Shown here: positions 55,313 through 63,964 of the stretch, one piece after another | Numbering within the stretch: the first letter of the stretch is position 1 | Layout: each line of letters starts with the position of its first letter | Source: Candidatus Bandiella numerosa | GTDB taxonomy: Bacteria > Pseudomonadota > Alphaproteobacteria > Rickettsiales > Midichloriaceae | Reading direction: 5' to 3' | Length of the DNA: 64,000 nt | Assembly: GCF_029981845.1 (NCBI RefSeq) | Contig: NZ_CP104164.1 | Location: forward strand, 1,054,001 to 1,118,000 | Translations under genes and position numbers: made by a program | The notes under the pieces: model-generated | What the model saw: the letters and a program-made list of their open reading frames with translations, nothing else | Told to the model about the DNA's origin: nothing | Databases searched by the model: none

Positions 55313-55745
55313 TTTTATTTTTTACCTCAAGATTTATATTTATTTTTGGTTTATTGTTATTGTTAGGTTTGTAATGTTTCTTTTGTTCCAGCTTCTTACT
55401 TTTTCTGAGTGCAATCTGGTTTTTTATCTCTTCTTGTGTTTTTGCAAGTGATTCAACATCTTCTTTTGTAACAATTCCAGCTTCATTACCTTCTAAATCA
55501 TACCTTGCTGTGTTTTCAATATGCAATTTTACATATTCCTTTTGTTCAGCATATAATCTTAGAAACTTTCTGATTATTGTTTTGCTGAATTTTAATTCTT
55601 TATCATTAAAAATATCTCTATGTATTCCCTTTTTAAATATGTAAACTTTACTTCTCATAAAAAACTTTGGATATCTTTGAGATAATACATCAAATACCTT
55701 GTTGTAATTCTCCGGAGATAATAGATGCCATTTGTTTTTTCCCAT
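55305..55745 (-). CDS. ProQ/FinO-family RNA chaperone
   Basis: A 146-residue protein with the ProQ/FinO fold: FDVLSQRYPKFF, VYIFKKGIHRDIFNDKEL, KTIIRKFLRLYAEQKEYVKL and RYDLEGNEAGIVTKEDV match the order in ProQ. A Lys/Asn-rich tail follows (about 115-146). FinO regulates F-plasmid transfer by helping antisense RNA FinP repress traJ; ProQ acts more widely. In a conjugative element a FinO-like role is attractive but unproven, since no FinP-like RNA was found. Confidence 0.82.
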   Translation of the reverse strand: MGKNKWHLLSPENYNKVFDVLSQRYPKFFMRSKVYIFKKGIHRDIFNDKELKFSKTIIRKFLRLYAEQKEYVKLHIENTARYDLEGNEAGIVTKEDVESLAKTQEEIKNQIALRKSKKLEQKKHYKPNNNNKPKININLEVKNKNE

Positions 55746-55769
55746 TTTTATTCTTTCCTAATATTTTGA

Positions 55770-55973
55770 TTAATAACTCTGAAAGTGACTTATTCTCTGC
55801 CAATCATTTACTTTTGCCTCGTATCTCATTTCATCCTCCTTTAGGCTTTTTCTTAATACTTCTATTTCTTCATCTGTTAGCTCTACTTCCCAAGGCCTTG
55901 GATAACTTTTCTTAACAAATTTACCATCCCTTTTATCAGCCGGTCTTTCTTGTTTATTATCTGATTGTGACAT
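55770..55973 (-). CDS. Small charged protein with KKSYPRPWEVEL box (module copy B)
   Basis: A 67-residue paralogue of the protein at 38246, sharing KKSYPRPWEVELTDEEIEVL and RKSLKEDEMRYEAK. The last residues (VNDWQRISHFQSY) are out of frame: the next frame would give LAENKSLSELL, matching the AENTSLSES of copy A. One base therefore shifted the tail. It starts upstream of proQ in the same direction. Its role is unknown. Confidence 0.6.
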   Translation of the reverse strand: MSQSDNKQERPADKRDGKFVKKSYPRPWEVELTDEEIEVLRKSLKEDEMRYEAKVNDWQRISHFQSY

Positions 55974-56009
55974 ATCTGCTAAACACTGGTTATATTCTTT
56001 ATTAATAGC

Positions 56010-56093
56010 TTACTCTACTTTCTGCCAACGTAATAACCAAAAGCAAAACATACCAAAGCCTATCATTGCGCCATATACTACTGCTGCCAACAT
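56010..56093 (-). CDS. Possible 27-residue membrane peptide
   Basis: A short frame between the ferritin-like gene and the small charged gene: MLAAVVYGAMIGFGMFCFWL followed by LRWQKVE. It has one hydrophobic helix and a basic end, a usual small membrane protein pattern. There is no clear ribosome site, so support is weak. Confidence 0.3.
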   Translation of the reverse strand: MLAAVVYGAMIGFGMFCFWLLRWQKVE

Positions 56094-56107
56094 AAGTTAA
56101 TAACCAT

Positions 56108-56566
56108 TTATTGACATCTATCGTCAATATCATTAACTCTTAGCATCTTTTCTACTTCCCCAATATGCATCTCCTCTTCAACTATCAGCTTTCTTGCATA
56201 TTCCTCAAGTAATACTGATTTTGATAAAACTATATCTAGAAGATCGTAGTATAATTTAAGAGAAGCTTTCTCATGCTCTAAACTTTCTTCTAAAATCTGG
56301 TTTATATTATGACAATAAGATTCTTTTAAATTTGATATCCTAAGTGAAGGGTGCTCTTCAAAATGAGTAATCATTTCCCCTGCTTCAATAGCATGTCTTA
56401 AGCCTTCTTGTGCTTGACTCTTCATCCATGCGGTGATTGGAATCCTATTATGACCTATTATCATTAGAGAATAGTGCGTATACCTTACCACACCTGACAT
56501 TTCCAATTCTAATATCTCATTTAGTTTTTGTATTGCTTTATCTTTGATGGTATCTGATAATTTCAT
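56108..56566 (-). CDS. Bacterioferritin/ferritin-like protein
   Basis: A 152-residue four-helix protein with ferritin ligands: LELEMSGVVRYTHYSLMIIG (Glu then later Glu and His), AQEGLRHAIEAGEMITHFEE (E-x6-H pattern), EESLEHEKASLKLYYDLL and LIVEEEMHIGEVEKML. This is like bacterioferritin or the Dps-like ferritins of intracellular bacteria. It could store iron or remove peroxide. With CDGSH and SOUL proteins nearby, iron and haem handling is a theme of this end. Confidence 0.86.
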   Translation of the reverse strand: MKLSDTIKDKAIQKLNEILELEMSGVVRYTHYSLMIIGHNRIPITAWMKSQAQEGLRHAIEAGEMITHFEEHPSLRISNLKESYCHNINQILEESLEHEKASLKLYYDLLDIVLSKSVLLEEYARKLIVEEEMHIGEVEKMLRVNDIDDRCQ

Positions 56567-56575
56567 AGTTAATAA

Positions 56576-56851
56576 TTACTTCTCGTTTATAATAGCTTTA
56601 AAATCAGAGCCCACTGAAAAACTTATTCTTCTTTGTGCAGGGACTTTAGCTATTGTGCCTTTTGGTGTTTTCACTTCCTTTGCTTCTGTTTGCTTTGCTT
56701 TAAAACTTCCAAATCCTGTGAATCTTAATTCATCAGTATCTTTCATTGCTTGTGCTATACATTTAATAACAGCATCAAAGCTCTTACTTGCTGCTGTTTT
56801 TGTTGTATCAAGCTCTTTTGATAATTTTTCTATAAATTCTGCTTTATTCAT
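56576..56851 (-). CDS. HU-family DNA-binding protein (module copy B)
   Basis: A 91-residue paralogue of the HU protein at 38810: MNKAEFIEKLSKELDTTK, TGFGSFKAKQTEAKEVKTPK and RRISFSVGSDFKAIINEK. The beta-arm region again has KTPKG in place of RNPxTG. It ends 9 bases before the ferritin-like start. Confidence 0.92.
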   Translation of the reverse strand: MNKAEFIEKLSKELDTTKTAASKSFDAVIKCIAQAMKDTDELRFTGFGSFKAKQTEAKEVKTPKGTIAKVPAQRRISFSVGSDFKAIINEK

Positions 56852-56878
56852 ATGACACCTCCCTTAAGTTATTTATAA

Positions 56879-57085
56879 TTAAATTAATTCAATATTTTCT
56901 GCTGATTCCTTGCCTTTACTTGAAATAATCTCAAATTTAATCTTTTGATTATCATTTAAACCATCAAGCCCAGCTTCTTCCACCGCAGACCTGTGTATAA
57001 ACACATCCTTTGATCCATTATCTGGAGCTACAAACCCATATCCTTTGGTAGAATTAAACCATTTTACTGTTCCTGTTATTTTCAT
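56879..57085 (-). CDS. Cold-shock-domain protein (module copy B)
   Basis: A 68-residue CspA-like protein: TGTVKWFNSTKGYGFVAPDN with RNP1 and KDVFIHRSAVEEAGLDGL with RNP2. It is closely related to the protein at 39874. It starts 2 bases before the stop of the DUF378 gene and precedes HU, as in the other module, where ssb and gapR lie between them. Confidence 0.94.
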   Translation of the reverse strand: MKITGTVKWFNSTKGYGFVAPDNGSKDVFIHRSAVEEAGLDGLNDNQKIKFEIISSKGKESAENIELI

Positions 57086-57087
57086 AC

Positions 57088-57309
57088 TTATGTTTTAATT
57101 TTATTAAATAATTCAAATGATACCTGCTTAAGCAATGATATACAATATAATGCAGAAATTCCAATTAATATGTAAATAGCTTTTTCTAAAATTGGTAAGC
57201 TAGAAAATAAGTAGTTAACTAGGTTAAATTCAAAAAGTCCAATTAGAAGCCAATTAACTCCACCTTTTATAATAAGCAAAAGTGCAATTGGGTTTAAATA
57301 TTTAGTCAT
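57088..57309 (-). CDS. DUF378-family membrane protein
   Basis: A 73-residue protein with two membrane helices: LNPIALLLIIKGGVNWLLIG and LEKAIYILIGISALYCISLL. The KGGVNWLLIGLF segment is characteristic of DUF378. Function is unknown. It leads the copy-B module on the minus strand. Confidence 0.85.
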   Translation of the reverse strand: MTKYLNPIALLLIIKGGVNWLLIGLFEFNLVNYLFSSLPILEKAIYILIGISALYCISLLKQVSFELFNKIKT

Positions 57310-57366
57310 AATGTTATGTCCTGTTTAAATTAAAATATTTTATACTTTTTATTTTCTATACTCTAG

Positions 57367-57457
57367 CACGTATTCATGTGACTTTCTTCTTTTTTTTTAT
57401 TTCTTCAATTTTATTGATGGTGGCACCATAAGAAGTACAAGATTGAATGATCAAGTT
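57367..57457 (-). pseudogene. Remnant of a WGR-domain gene (module copy B)
   Basis: About 90 bases on the minus strand encode NLIIQSCTSYGATINKIEEI followed by a Lys run and stop, matching NLIIQSCNSYDAAINEIEEI of the intact gene at 40988. The 5' two-thirds are gone. It lies upstream of Csp and HU just as the intact WGR gene does, showing that the whole module was duplicated. The rest of 57310-57638 has no gene that I can support. Confidence 0.85.
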
Positions 57458-57638
57458 AAAATGAGAGTAGAATTATGGCATTGAATAAAAAGTTACTATA
57501 TAGAGGAATAGAAGTAAGTTATAACAATAAAGATCTGGTGCTACAAATTTGATAAAGACTTTGAAAAAGTAATTAAAAAAAAGCAAAGGAAAGTTTTACT
57601 TAATCAACCATAGTTTAGTTTGTAATCTTAAAACATAG

Positions 57639-59075
57639 TTAGAAAAATGGAGTATTTGTTATTTTAGAAATATCTTTATAACTAAAGCCTTTCTTATATA
57701 AATTAGCTTGTATTTCTTTTATAGTTAATGCATAAAATCCACTTATAAGATTCATAGCGATAAATACATTATTGATATTATTTTCTAATTGTTCTTGAAT
57801 TTCTGAGTTTAATATATCAATATTTTTTGGTAATATAATTTGAAATTGATTTAATTCTTGATGATTATTAAATACTCCATAGTGTAATTCTATAATTTCA
57901 CTACAGTAATTAATTTCAATTGGATTTAATAATAAATCATTAAATGTAAATTCTCTTAAATGCCTTTTTGGAAATATATATTTTATACAAATTTTTATAC
58001 CATCAACTTCTAATTTATTTTTTTCATTATTAACTTTATAACTCTTTATTTTCACAGGTGATTGCTCAATGCTAACTAAAACTTTAACATTATGTTTTAT
58101 CAATTTTATTAAAAGGGTCTTGAGTACAAACTTAATTAAATTACTATCTAATTTTATTTTTAAATTAAAATCTGGAACTGAAAATTTTAATATATCTTCG
58201 TTAAATGTATGGTGGAAACCTAATTCTTTTTTGACAGATTCTAAAATAGATATAATATCACAATTTATTAAATTCAATTTAACTGAAGCTTTCTTTTCAG
58301 TTATTGCCTTTAAATGCTTAAATCCATCATTTAGTTTTAAAATATATTCTCTTATTTTCAATAAGTCTTGATTCTCCTTACTACTTTTAATCTTGTTTAA
58401 TAAATCATTTAGTTCATCAAATAAAAGATTAAGACCCAATATATCTTTTTCTAAAATATCCTTTGGAGAAAGTAATTTTGAAGTTTCATTTTTAATTATC
58501 CTGTTTAAAAAATTTACATTCCTATTTAATAAATTACTATTAATATAATCTAATAATTCTTGTTCTTCTTTATGCTTATTATTAATAAATAAATACCCTA
58601 TTATAACTGGAGCGATAAAAGTCAAAATTGAATATTTAAATTTTTTAATCTCCATATTTTGAATAAGATCGTACGGAAAAATTTTATAATTAATTATTAT
58701 GGCAATTATGATTGCTAAAAAAATCCATTTTAATGATTTATTTGGAGGAATTAAAATCATTGTAAAATACAGAGCCGACATATAGTTCAATAGCCAATAA
58801 GCTGAGATGTTTGATTTTATTAGCATAAAAGTAAAAAAGAAAGGAAGGGAAAAATAAATATTAAATTCTGCTAAATAATGTGTAGTCTTACTTAGTTTAT
58901 TTTTAAATAAGTAAAATAATATAACTAGACATAAAAAAGTTGATAGAATTCTTATTGATAAACTTTCATATACATAGATTGATTTATAATCTAGAAGAAA
59001 AAAATAAAGTATATTATTAATTATCCAGATTATATTAAAGTATTTGATTTTTTTATTTGTTAAGCTGAAATACAT
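57639..59075 (-). CDS. Membrane sensor-like protein with degenerate kinase region
   Basis: A 478-residue protein with about six membrane helices in the first 175 residues (IWIINNILYFFLL, ILSTFLCLVILFYLF, WIFLAIIIAIIINYKIF, YSILTFIAPVIIGYLFI), then a long helical linker (about 180-260) and a C-terminal domain. The topology is that of a membrane sensor histidine kinase, but no H-box or glycine-rich ATP box is present. The end EIQANLYKKGFSYKDISKIT looks like a short helix-turn-helix. It overlaps the upstream gene by 16 bases, so the two products probably work together. Ligand unknown. Confidence 0.45.
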   Translation of the reverse strand: MYFSLTNKKIKYFNIIWIINNILYFFLLDYKSIYVYESLSIRILSTFLCLVILFYLFKNKLSKTTHYLAEFNIYFSLPFFFTFMLIKSNISAYWLLNYMSALYFTMILIPPNKSLKWIFLAIIIAIIINYKIFPYDLIQNMEIKKFKYSILTFIAPVIIGYLFINNKHKEEQELLDYINSNLLNRNVNFLNRIIKNETSKLLSPKDILEKDILGLNLLFDELNDLLNKIKSSKENQDLLKIREYILKLNDGFKHLKAITEKKASVKLNLINCDIISILESVKKELGFHHTFNEDILKFSVPDFNLKIKLDSNLIKFVLKTLLIKLIKHNVKVLVSIEQSPVKIKSYKVNNEKNKLEVDGIKICIKYIFPKRHLREFTFNDLLLNPIEINYCSEIIELHYGVFNNHQELNQFQIILPKNIDILNSEIQEQLENNINNVFIAMNLISGFYALTIKEIQANLYKKGFSYKDISKITNTPFF

Positions 59076-59755
59076 GTATTTAGTTCCTTAAATAAGGAAT
59101 CCCATAAAAAAAGTTGATTATTTGTTATAAATTCAAAAGACTTTATGACTGCTTCTGCATCTTTTTTCCAAACACTTTCTAGTATCTCTTTTGTAGCTTC
59201 AAAATGCTCAACCAGTGCATGCACTTTGAAAAAAATTAAAGCTTTTCCTTTTGCTCCCATTTGATTAGCGAATTTAAGCAAAAATGGATAATCTATATTA
59301 TCAAGTTTTTCATACGCTGAGAGTGCTGCTATTCTATGATTATCATCATTATTAACTAAGTAGCTAATGTGATTATCATTAAAATCCTGTATTGATTTAA
59401 TATAATATTTATTCTCAAAAAATTCTTTTGTTAAATCAACTTCAAATTGATTAGCAAAATGCATGTACATTTCTTCATGCGATGCTGCTGAACCATTAAA
59501 TTCTTCAGAAATGTTTTGTAATACTACTTTTTTTACTTTTGCATTTTGTGTATTGCTTCCAACATACCATAAAAAATCATGGAATTTACCTCTTGCATGG
59601 TAAAAAATCTTTATAAACAATTTCTTTTGTTCAAGAGTTAAAGAACTTGCGAAATCTTCAGCAAAAAGTGGTAGTTTTTTAACCTTATCTGAATAAGAAT
59701 TAATTATACTGTAAACACAATTAGTTAAATCTGTCGAACATTGGCTAGTCATCAT
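59060..59755 (-). CDS. Haem-oxygenase-fold (TenA/PqqC/CADD-like) enzyme
   Basis: A 231-residue all-helical protein. HARGKFHDFLWYVGSN, ISEEFNGSAASHEEMYMHFA and KVHALVEHFEATKEIL supply the Glu and His residues in the order seen in the TenA/PqqC/CADD (HDO) superfamily, whose members include non-haem di-iron oxygenases and a chlamydial aminobenzoate synthase. Related proteins occur in Rickettsia. It overlaps the membrane sensor-like gene by 16 bases. Thiamine salvage, folate precursor synthesis or another oxidation are all possible; metal dependence is inferred. Confidence 0.65.
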   Translation of the reverse strand: MMTSQCSTDLTNCVYSIINSYSDKVKKLPLFAEDFASSLTLEQKKLFIKIFYHARGKFHDFLWYVGSNTQNAKVKKVVLQNISEEFNGSAASHEEMYMHFANQFEVDLTKEFFENKYYIKSIQDFNDNHISYLVNNDDNHRIAALSAYEKLDNIDYPFLLKFANQMGAKGKALIFFKVHALVEHFEATKEILESVWKKDAEAVIKSFEFITNNQLFLWDSLFKELNTCISA

Positions 59756-59858
59756 TAAAAATGTAATTTTTATTAAATATAGATAGTTAATTACATTTTA
59801 TGATATTTGACAAGTTTTTATTATTATCAAAAATTATTAAGAATAAAAGTTAAAATTT

Positions 59859-60446
59859 ATGAATAAAAAGTATATACTCATAGCATCAGTAGTTTTGGTT
59901 ATTATTTTAGGGTGTATATTAGTAGGTCCAATTATGAGTAATGTCGAAAAACCTAAATATCATGTTATTTCATCTCAAGAAAACATCGAGATAAGAAAAT
60001 ATAACCCAATGATCATAGCTTTGGTGGAAGTTCAAGGTGAGCGTAAAGAAGCGATAAGGGGAGGATTTAAAATACTAGCTGACTATATATTCGGCAATAA
60101 TAAATCAAAAGAAGATATTCCAATGACAGCTCCAGTTAGACAGCAAAAATTTCAGGAAAATTGGCAGATAAGTTTTATAATGCCTTCCGAATACAATATG
60201 GAAACCCTCCCTCAACCTAATAATAAAAATATAAGTCTCAAAGAACTTCCTAGCAAAAAATATATAGTTATTAATTTTTCAGGTATTATCTCAGATCAAA
60301 ATATTGCTCTAAATGAAGAGAAGCTCAAGAAGTATATATTTGAAAATGAAATACAGAGCTTATCAACTCCAATATATGCATTTTATAATCCACCTTGGAC
60401 CTTATCATTTATGAGACGCAATGAAATTATGATGGAGATTAATTAA
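59859..60446 (+). CDS. SOUL haem-binding family protein
   Basis: A 195-residue protein with an N-terminal membrane anchor or signal (residues 4-27, LIASVVLVIILGCILVG) and a SOUL domain: YHVISSQENIEIRKYNPMII, FKILADYIFGNNKSKEDIPM, TAPVRQQ and FIMPSEYNMETLPQP, ending YNPPWTLSFMRRNEIMMEI. The family binds haem or porphyrin, mainly in plants and animals, and is found in some Rickettsiales. It is alone on the plus strand and followed by a hairpin terminator. It should face the periplasm. Confidence 0.92.
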   Translation: MNKKYILIASVVLVIILGCILVGPIMSNVEKPKYHVISSQENIEIRKYNPMIIALVEVQGERKEAIRGGFKILADYIFGNNKSKEDIPMTAPVRQQKFQENWQISFIMPSEYNMETLPQPNNKNISLKELPSKKYIVINFSGIISDQNIALNEEKLKKYIFENEIQSLSTPIYAFYNPPWTLSFMRRNEIMMEIN

Positions 60447-60519
60447 TGATAATTTATTCAAGTATAATCTTTTTGATAAAATTTGTTTACAAGAAATTAA
60501 TATAAATAGGATAAAACCG

Positions 60520-60550
60520 GGTGTTTGACTTGACAACACCCTTATTTAGC
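60520..60550. terminator. Hairpin terminator between convergent genes
   Basis: GGGTGTT (60520-60526) and AACACCC (60536-60542) form a seven-base stem with a nine-base loop, followed on the plus strand by TTATTTA and on the minus strand by CGGTTTTA. It ends the SOUL transcript and may also serve the convergent gene at 60564. Confidence 0.7.
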
Positions 60551-60563
60551 AATGATAAAATTA

Positions 60564-61874
60564 TTATAAGTCAACATATGGGTCGGGCATTTCAGATTTT
60601 ACAAGTGTAGTACCTTTATCATCTGATAACAAATAGTCATTAATTTCAAATTCTAGGAGAATACTTCTTTCAAATGGAGCCCTATTATCATCTGACAATA
60701 TATATATTAAAGTTAAATCATTCTCTTCTTTTACTGCTATAGATTCAAAATTATCAGCATATCCATATTTACCAGAAATACTATCGTTATCAATGTGTAT
60801 TATACTTTTTCCTTTAACCTCTGTATTTTTCTCAATAGCATTTTCAATTTCTTGTTTCCTAATATACTTAATATCAATTTCATAATTTTCAGCAAAACCA
60901 CCAAATATTTTGTTATAATGCCTTTCAAGAACTATCAAATCTCCATTTTTTAAAAACTTCAAACCTGAAACTCCATAGCCTTCGTTACTTAAATAAGTAA
61001 AGCCTTTATCAAAATCAATTGTCTGACAGAAACTAGTATCTTTATAATGAGACTCACAACTTATTCGCCAATAATACGCTTGATGTACAGAACTATTTTT
61101 CTTATCTTGACCGTATTCGCTAATTGCTAAAAATTTTCCTTCTGAATTAATATCAAATGCTTCAATTCCTTTATTATAGGATAATTCCTTAGAAAGATAA
61201 TGAAAATTAAAATTAGGATTAAATGCAGTTATAACTCGCACAGGTACCTTTTCAAAATCACAATCTTGATAAAGGAAAATTCTATGTAAAGATTCATCTG
61301 ATATATAACATGAGCCATTATAGACTGCTAATTCTTCGAAGTCTTTTTTTGTTCCTATCGATTTCTCAACAACTATGGTACCTATTGTTGTATTTACAAA
61401 ATTTTGTAAATATCCATCTTCAGTTACAATTGATGATTTTAAATACGCCCCTCTATCAGATATAAGTATTAAATCTCCTTTCTTATCAAATGCCATTCCT
61501 GACCATTCACCAAAACGTGAATCTTGGTCGTTTGTTAAAACATGTCCTTTTTTAAAATACACACCATCAACAAGTAATTTTATACTATGATTGTCATAGT
61601 AATTATCTGCATTATTTAGTACAACATCCAATTTGGAGACATTATCAGAATGCTCAACAACATACTTTCCAAATATATGCTTAATTCCTGGTATACCAAA
61701 AAATTTTTTCAATATACTTTCTTTTGTTTGCGCTCCTCTTTCCGAAAGGATGCTAAGCTGATTAGTTAAAACATTATAATAATAATTGCTATCACTATAT
61801 TCGTTTTTTTTAGAATTATGCACTTTAGTATCTTTATTTTCTTGATTTAGATCATTCGACATTTTTACACCCAA
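60564..61874 (-). CDS. Esterase-like activity of phytase family protein
   Basis: A 436-residue protein with motifs of the phytase-esterase-like beta-propeller: WSGMAFDKKGDLILISDRGA, FEELAVYNGSCYISDESLHR, GIEAFDINSEGKFLAISE and GYGVSGLKFLKNGDLIVLER, and YADNFESIAVKEENDLTLIY near the end. Acidic residues fit metal or substrate binding. A typical signal peptide is missing: the N-terminal 40 residues are polar and Asn/Lys-rich, so either it is cytoplasmic or it is secreted another way. The substrate is unknown. Confidence 0.82.
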   Translation of the reverse strand: MGVKMSNDLNQENKDTKVHNSKKNEYSDSNYYYNVLTNQLSILSERGAQTKESILKKFFGIPGIKHIFGKYVVEHSDNVSKLDVVLNNADNYYDNHSIKLLVDGVYFKKGHVLTNDQDSRFGEWSGMAFDKKGDLILISDRGAYLKSSIVTEDGYLQNFVNTTIGTIVVEKSIGTKKDFEELAVYNGSCYISDESLHRIFLYQDCDFEKVPVRVITAFNPNFNFHYLSKELSYNKGIEAFDINSEGKFLAISEYGQDKKNSSVHQAYYWRISCESHYKDTSFCQTIDFDKGFTYLSNEGYGVSGLKFLKNGDLIVLERHYNKIFGGFAENYEIDIKYIRKQEIENAIEKNTEVKGKSIIHIDNDSISGKYGYADNFESIAVKEENDLTLIYILSDDNRAPFERSILLEFEINDYLLSDDKGTTLVKSEMPDPYVDL

Positions 61875-61936
61875 ATAAAAAATATTTTCGTGATTATAGG
61901 TAATTTTAATTTTTTGTCAATTAACAATAAATAAAA

Positions 61937-62566
61937 TTAATTTTTATCTTTAAATTTACATAAATCATATATAACACACTCCCCACATATTGGTTTTCTT
62001 GCTTTACAAATGTATCTGCCATGCAAAACTAACCAATGGTGTGCATATTTTTTCCACCTAACCAATATTTTTTTATTTAGTGCAAATTCTGTGGCATCTG
62101 GAGTTTTAGTTTTACATAAACCTAAGCGATTGCTCACTCTAAAAACATGTGTATCAACAGCTATGGTTGGTTCATTAAAGAGCGAATTGAGTAGCACATT
62201 AGCACTCTTCCTACCTACACCTGGTAACTTGCGGAGGTCTTCAAAATTATCTGGAAGTTGGCTATTATACTCATCAACCATAATTTGGCAAGCATTTATA
62301 ATATTTTTTGCTTTCGAATTATAAAGCCCAATGCTTTTTATATGATCCTTTAGCCCCCCCTCCCCTAACATAAGCATTTTATACGGATCATCTGCGATCT
62401 GAAATAATGCCGGAGTTACTTTATTAACTCCCTTATCAGTTGATTGAGCTGAGAGAACTACTGCAACGAACAATGTAAAATTATTTTTGTATTCTAATTC
62501 AATTTTTGGACTTGGTCGTTGTTTGCTTAGCCTATCAAAAATTTCATCTACATTCTTTCTCAGCAT
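61937..62566 (-). CDS. nth: Endonuclease III
   Basis: A 209-residue base-excision glycosylase/AP lyase. The helix-hairpin-helix LPGVGRKSANVLL carries catalytic Lys120, Asp138 lies in VDTHVFRVSNRLGL, and the 4Fe-4S ligands are Cys187, Cys194, Cys197 and Cys203 (C-x6-C-x2-C-x5-C). The positions equal those of E. coli Nth. It removes oxidised pyrimidines. It begins 3 bases after the fumC stop, so the two are co-transcribed. Confidence 0.97.
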   Translation of the reverse strand: MLRKNVDEIFDRLSKQRPSPKIELEYKNNFTLFVAVVLSAQSTDKGVNKVTPALFQIADDPYKMLMLGEGGLKDHIKSIGLYNSKAKNIINACQIMVDEYNSQLPDNFEDLRKLPGVGRKSANVLLNSLFNEPTIAVDTHVFRVSNRLGLCKTKTPDATEFALNKKILVRWKKYAHHWLVLHGRYICKARKPICGECVIYDLCKFKDKN

Positions 62567-62569
62567 ATA

Positions 62570-63964
62570 TTACAATTTTAATTTCACCATTTCCTTTGGT
62601 TTAACCCACTTATCAAAATCTTCTTCAGATATTAATCCAAGTGATACACCAGATTTTTTGAGTGTTATGTTTTTTTCATATGCATTTTTAGCTATTTTTG
62701 CAGCATTATCATAGCCAATATGAGGATTAAGCGCAGTAACTAGCATTAAAGATTCATGAAGTGATTTATCAATTTTTTCTCGATTAGCTTCTATCCCCAA
62801 TAAGCAATTGCGAGTAAAACTACTTAATGAATCAGATAATAACTGTATAGATTGCAAAAAATTATAAATTATTACTGGTCTAAATACATTTAATTCAAAA
62901 TGCCCATTTGAGCCTGCAATTGTTATTGTGGTATGATTACCCATAACTTGAGCTGCCACCATTGTAATTGCTTCACACTGAGTAGGATTGACCTTACCTG
63001 GCATAATCGAAGAACCTGGTTCATTTGCAGGTAATATTAATTCTCCCAGTCCACATCTAGGTCCAGATGCTAAGAATCTTATGTCATTTGCAATTTTCAT
63101 CAAACTAGCTGCCAAAGTATTTAGTACTCCGCTTGCTTCAACAAGCGCATCACAGCTGGCAAGGGCCTCAAATTTATTTTCTGCAGTTATAAATTTTAAT
63201 CCCGTTATTTCATTTATGTATTTTATAAAACAATTAATAAATCTCTCACTACAATTAATTCCCGTCCCAACAGCTGTGCCACCTTGTGCAAGCTGTAACA
63301 AATTTGGTAAACTTTTCTCGACTCTTACAATATTATTGTTGATTTGAGCTAAATAACCTGAAAACTCTTGTGACAGTGTAATAGGCGTTGCATCCTGAAG
63401 ATGAGTTCTACCGATTTTAACTATCCCCTCAAACTCTTCAATTTTAACCTGTAACACATTTCTGATATACCTAAGAGCCGGTAGCAATCTATCATTAATT
63501 TCAGTTACTGCCGCTATATGCATTGCTGTTGGAAAAGTGTCATTTGATGACTGACTCATATTTACATGATCATTTGGATGAACAGGCTCTTTACTTCCAA
63601 CTTGTCCATTTAATTCCTCAATGGCTAGATTGGATAAAACTTCGTTCATATTCATATTAGTTTGAGTGCCCGAGCCTGTTTGCCAAACTGATAAAGGAAA
63701 ATTATCATCCAACTTACCTGATAATACCCTATCAACAGCAGAAAAAATAGCTTTGGCAATATATGGTTCAAGCATCCCTAGCTCTTGATTGGAAAGTGCA
63801 GCAGCTTTTTTTTGTTTTGCCAAAGCATATATCAGTGCTTTTGGCATTTTTTCATAACCAATTTTAAAATTTTCCAAAGACCTTTCAGCTTGAGCACCCC
63901 AATATTTATCACTTGGAACTTTAATTGCTCCCATTGTATCGTATTCTATTCTAAATTTTTGCAT
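62570..63964 (-). CDS. fumC: Class II fumarate hydratase
   Basis: A 464-residue iron-independent fumarase. WQTGSGTQTNMNMNEV (about 94-109), HPNDHVNMSQSSNDTFPTAM (about 129-148), catalytic His188 in GRTHLQDATP, and the signature GSSIMPGKVNP at 317-327 with its loop Ser are present. It converts fumarate to malate in the TCA cycle, a pathway kept in Rickettsiales. Full length. It is an ordinary chromosomal gene and marks backbone at the right end. Confidence 0.98.
   Translation of the reverse strand: MQKFRIEYDTMGAIKVPSDKYWGAQAERSLENFKIGYEKMPKALIYALAKQKKAAALSNQELGMLEPYIAKAIFSAVDRVLSGKLDDNFPLSVWQTGSGTQTNMNMNEVLSNLAIEELNGQVGSKEPVHPNDHVNMSQSSNDTFPTAMHIAAVTEINDRLLPALRYIRNVLQVKIEEFEGIVKIGRTHLQDATPITLSQEFSGYLAQINNNIVRVEKSLPNLLQLAQGGTAVGTGINCSERFINCFIKYINEITGLKFITAENKFEALASCDALVEASGVLNTLAASLMKIANDIRFLASGPRCGLGELILPANEPGSSIMPGKVNPTQCEAITMVAAQVMGNHTTITIAGSNGHFELNVFRPVIIYNFLQSIQLLSDSLSSFTRNCLLGIEANREKIDKSLHESLMLVTALNPHIGYDNAAKIAKNAYEKNITLKKSGVSLGLISEEDFDKWVKPKEMVKLKL

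Noticed and set aside
57480..57560. Frame starting MALNKKLLYRGIEVSYNNKD
   Set aside because: It stops after about 26 codons with no ribosome site; too short and unsupported.
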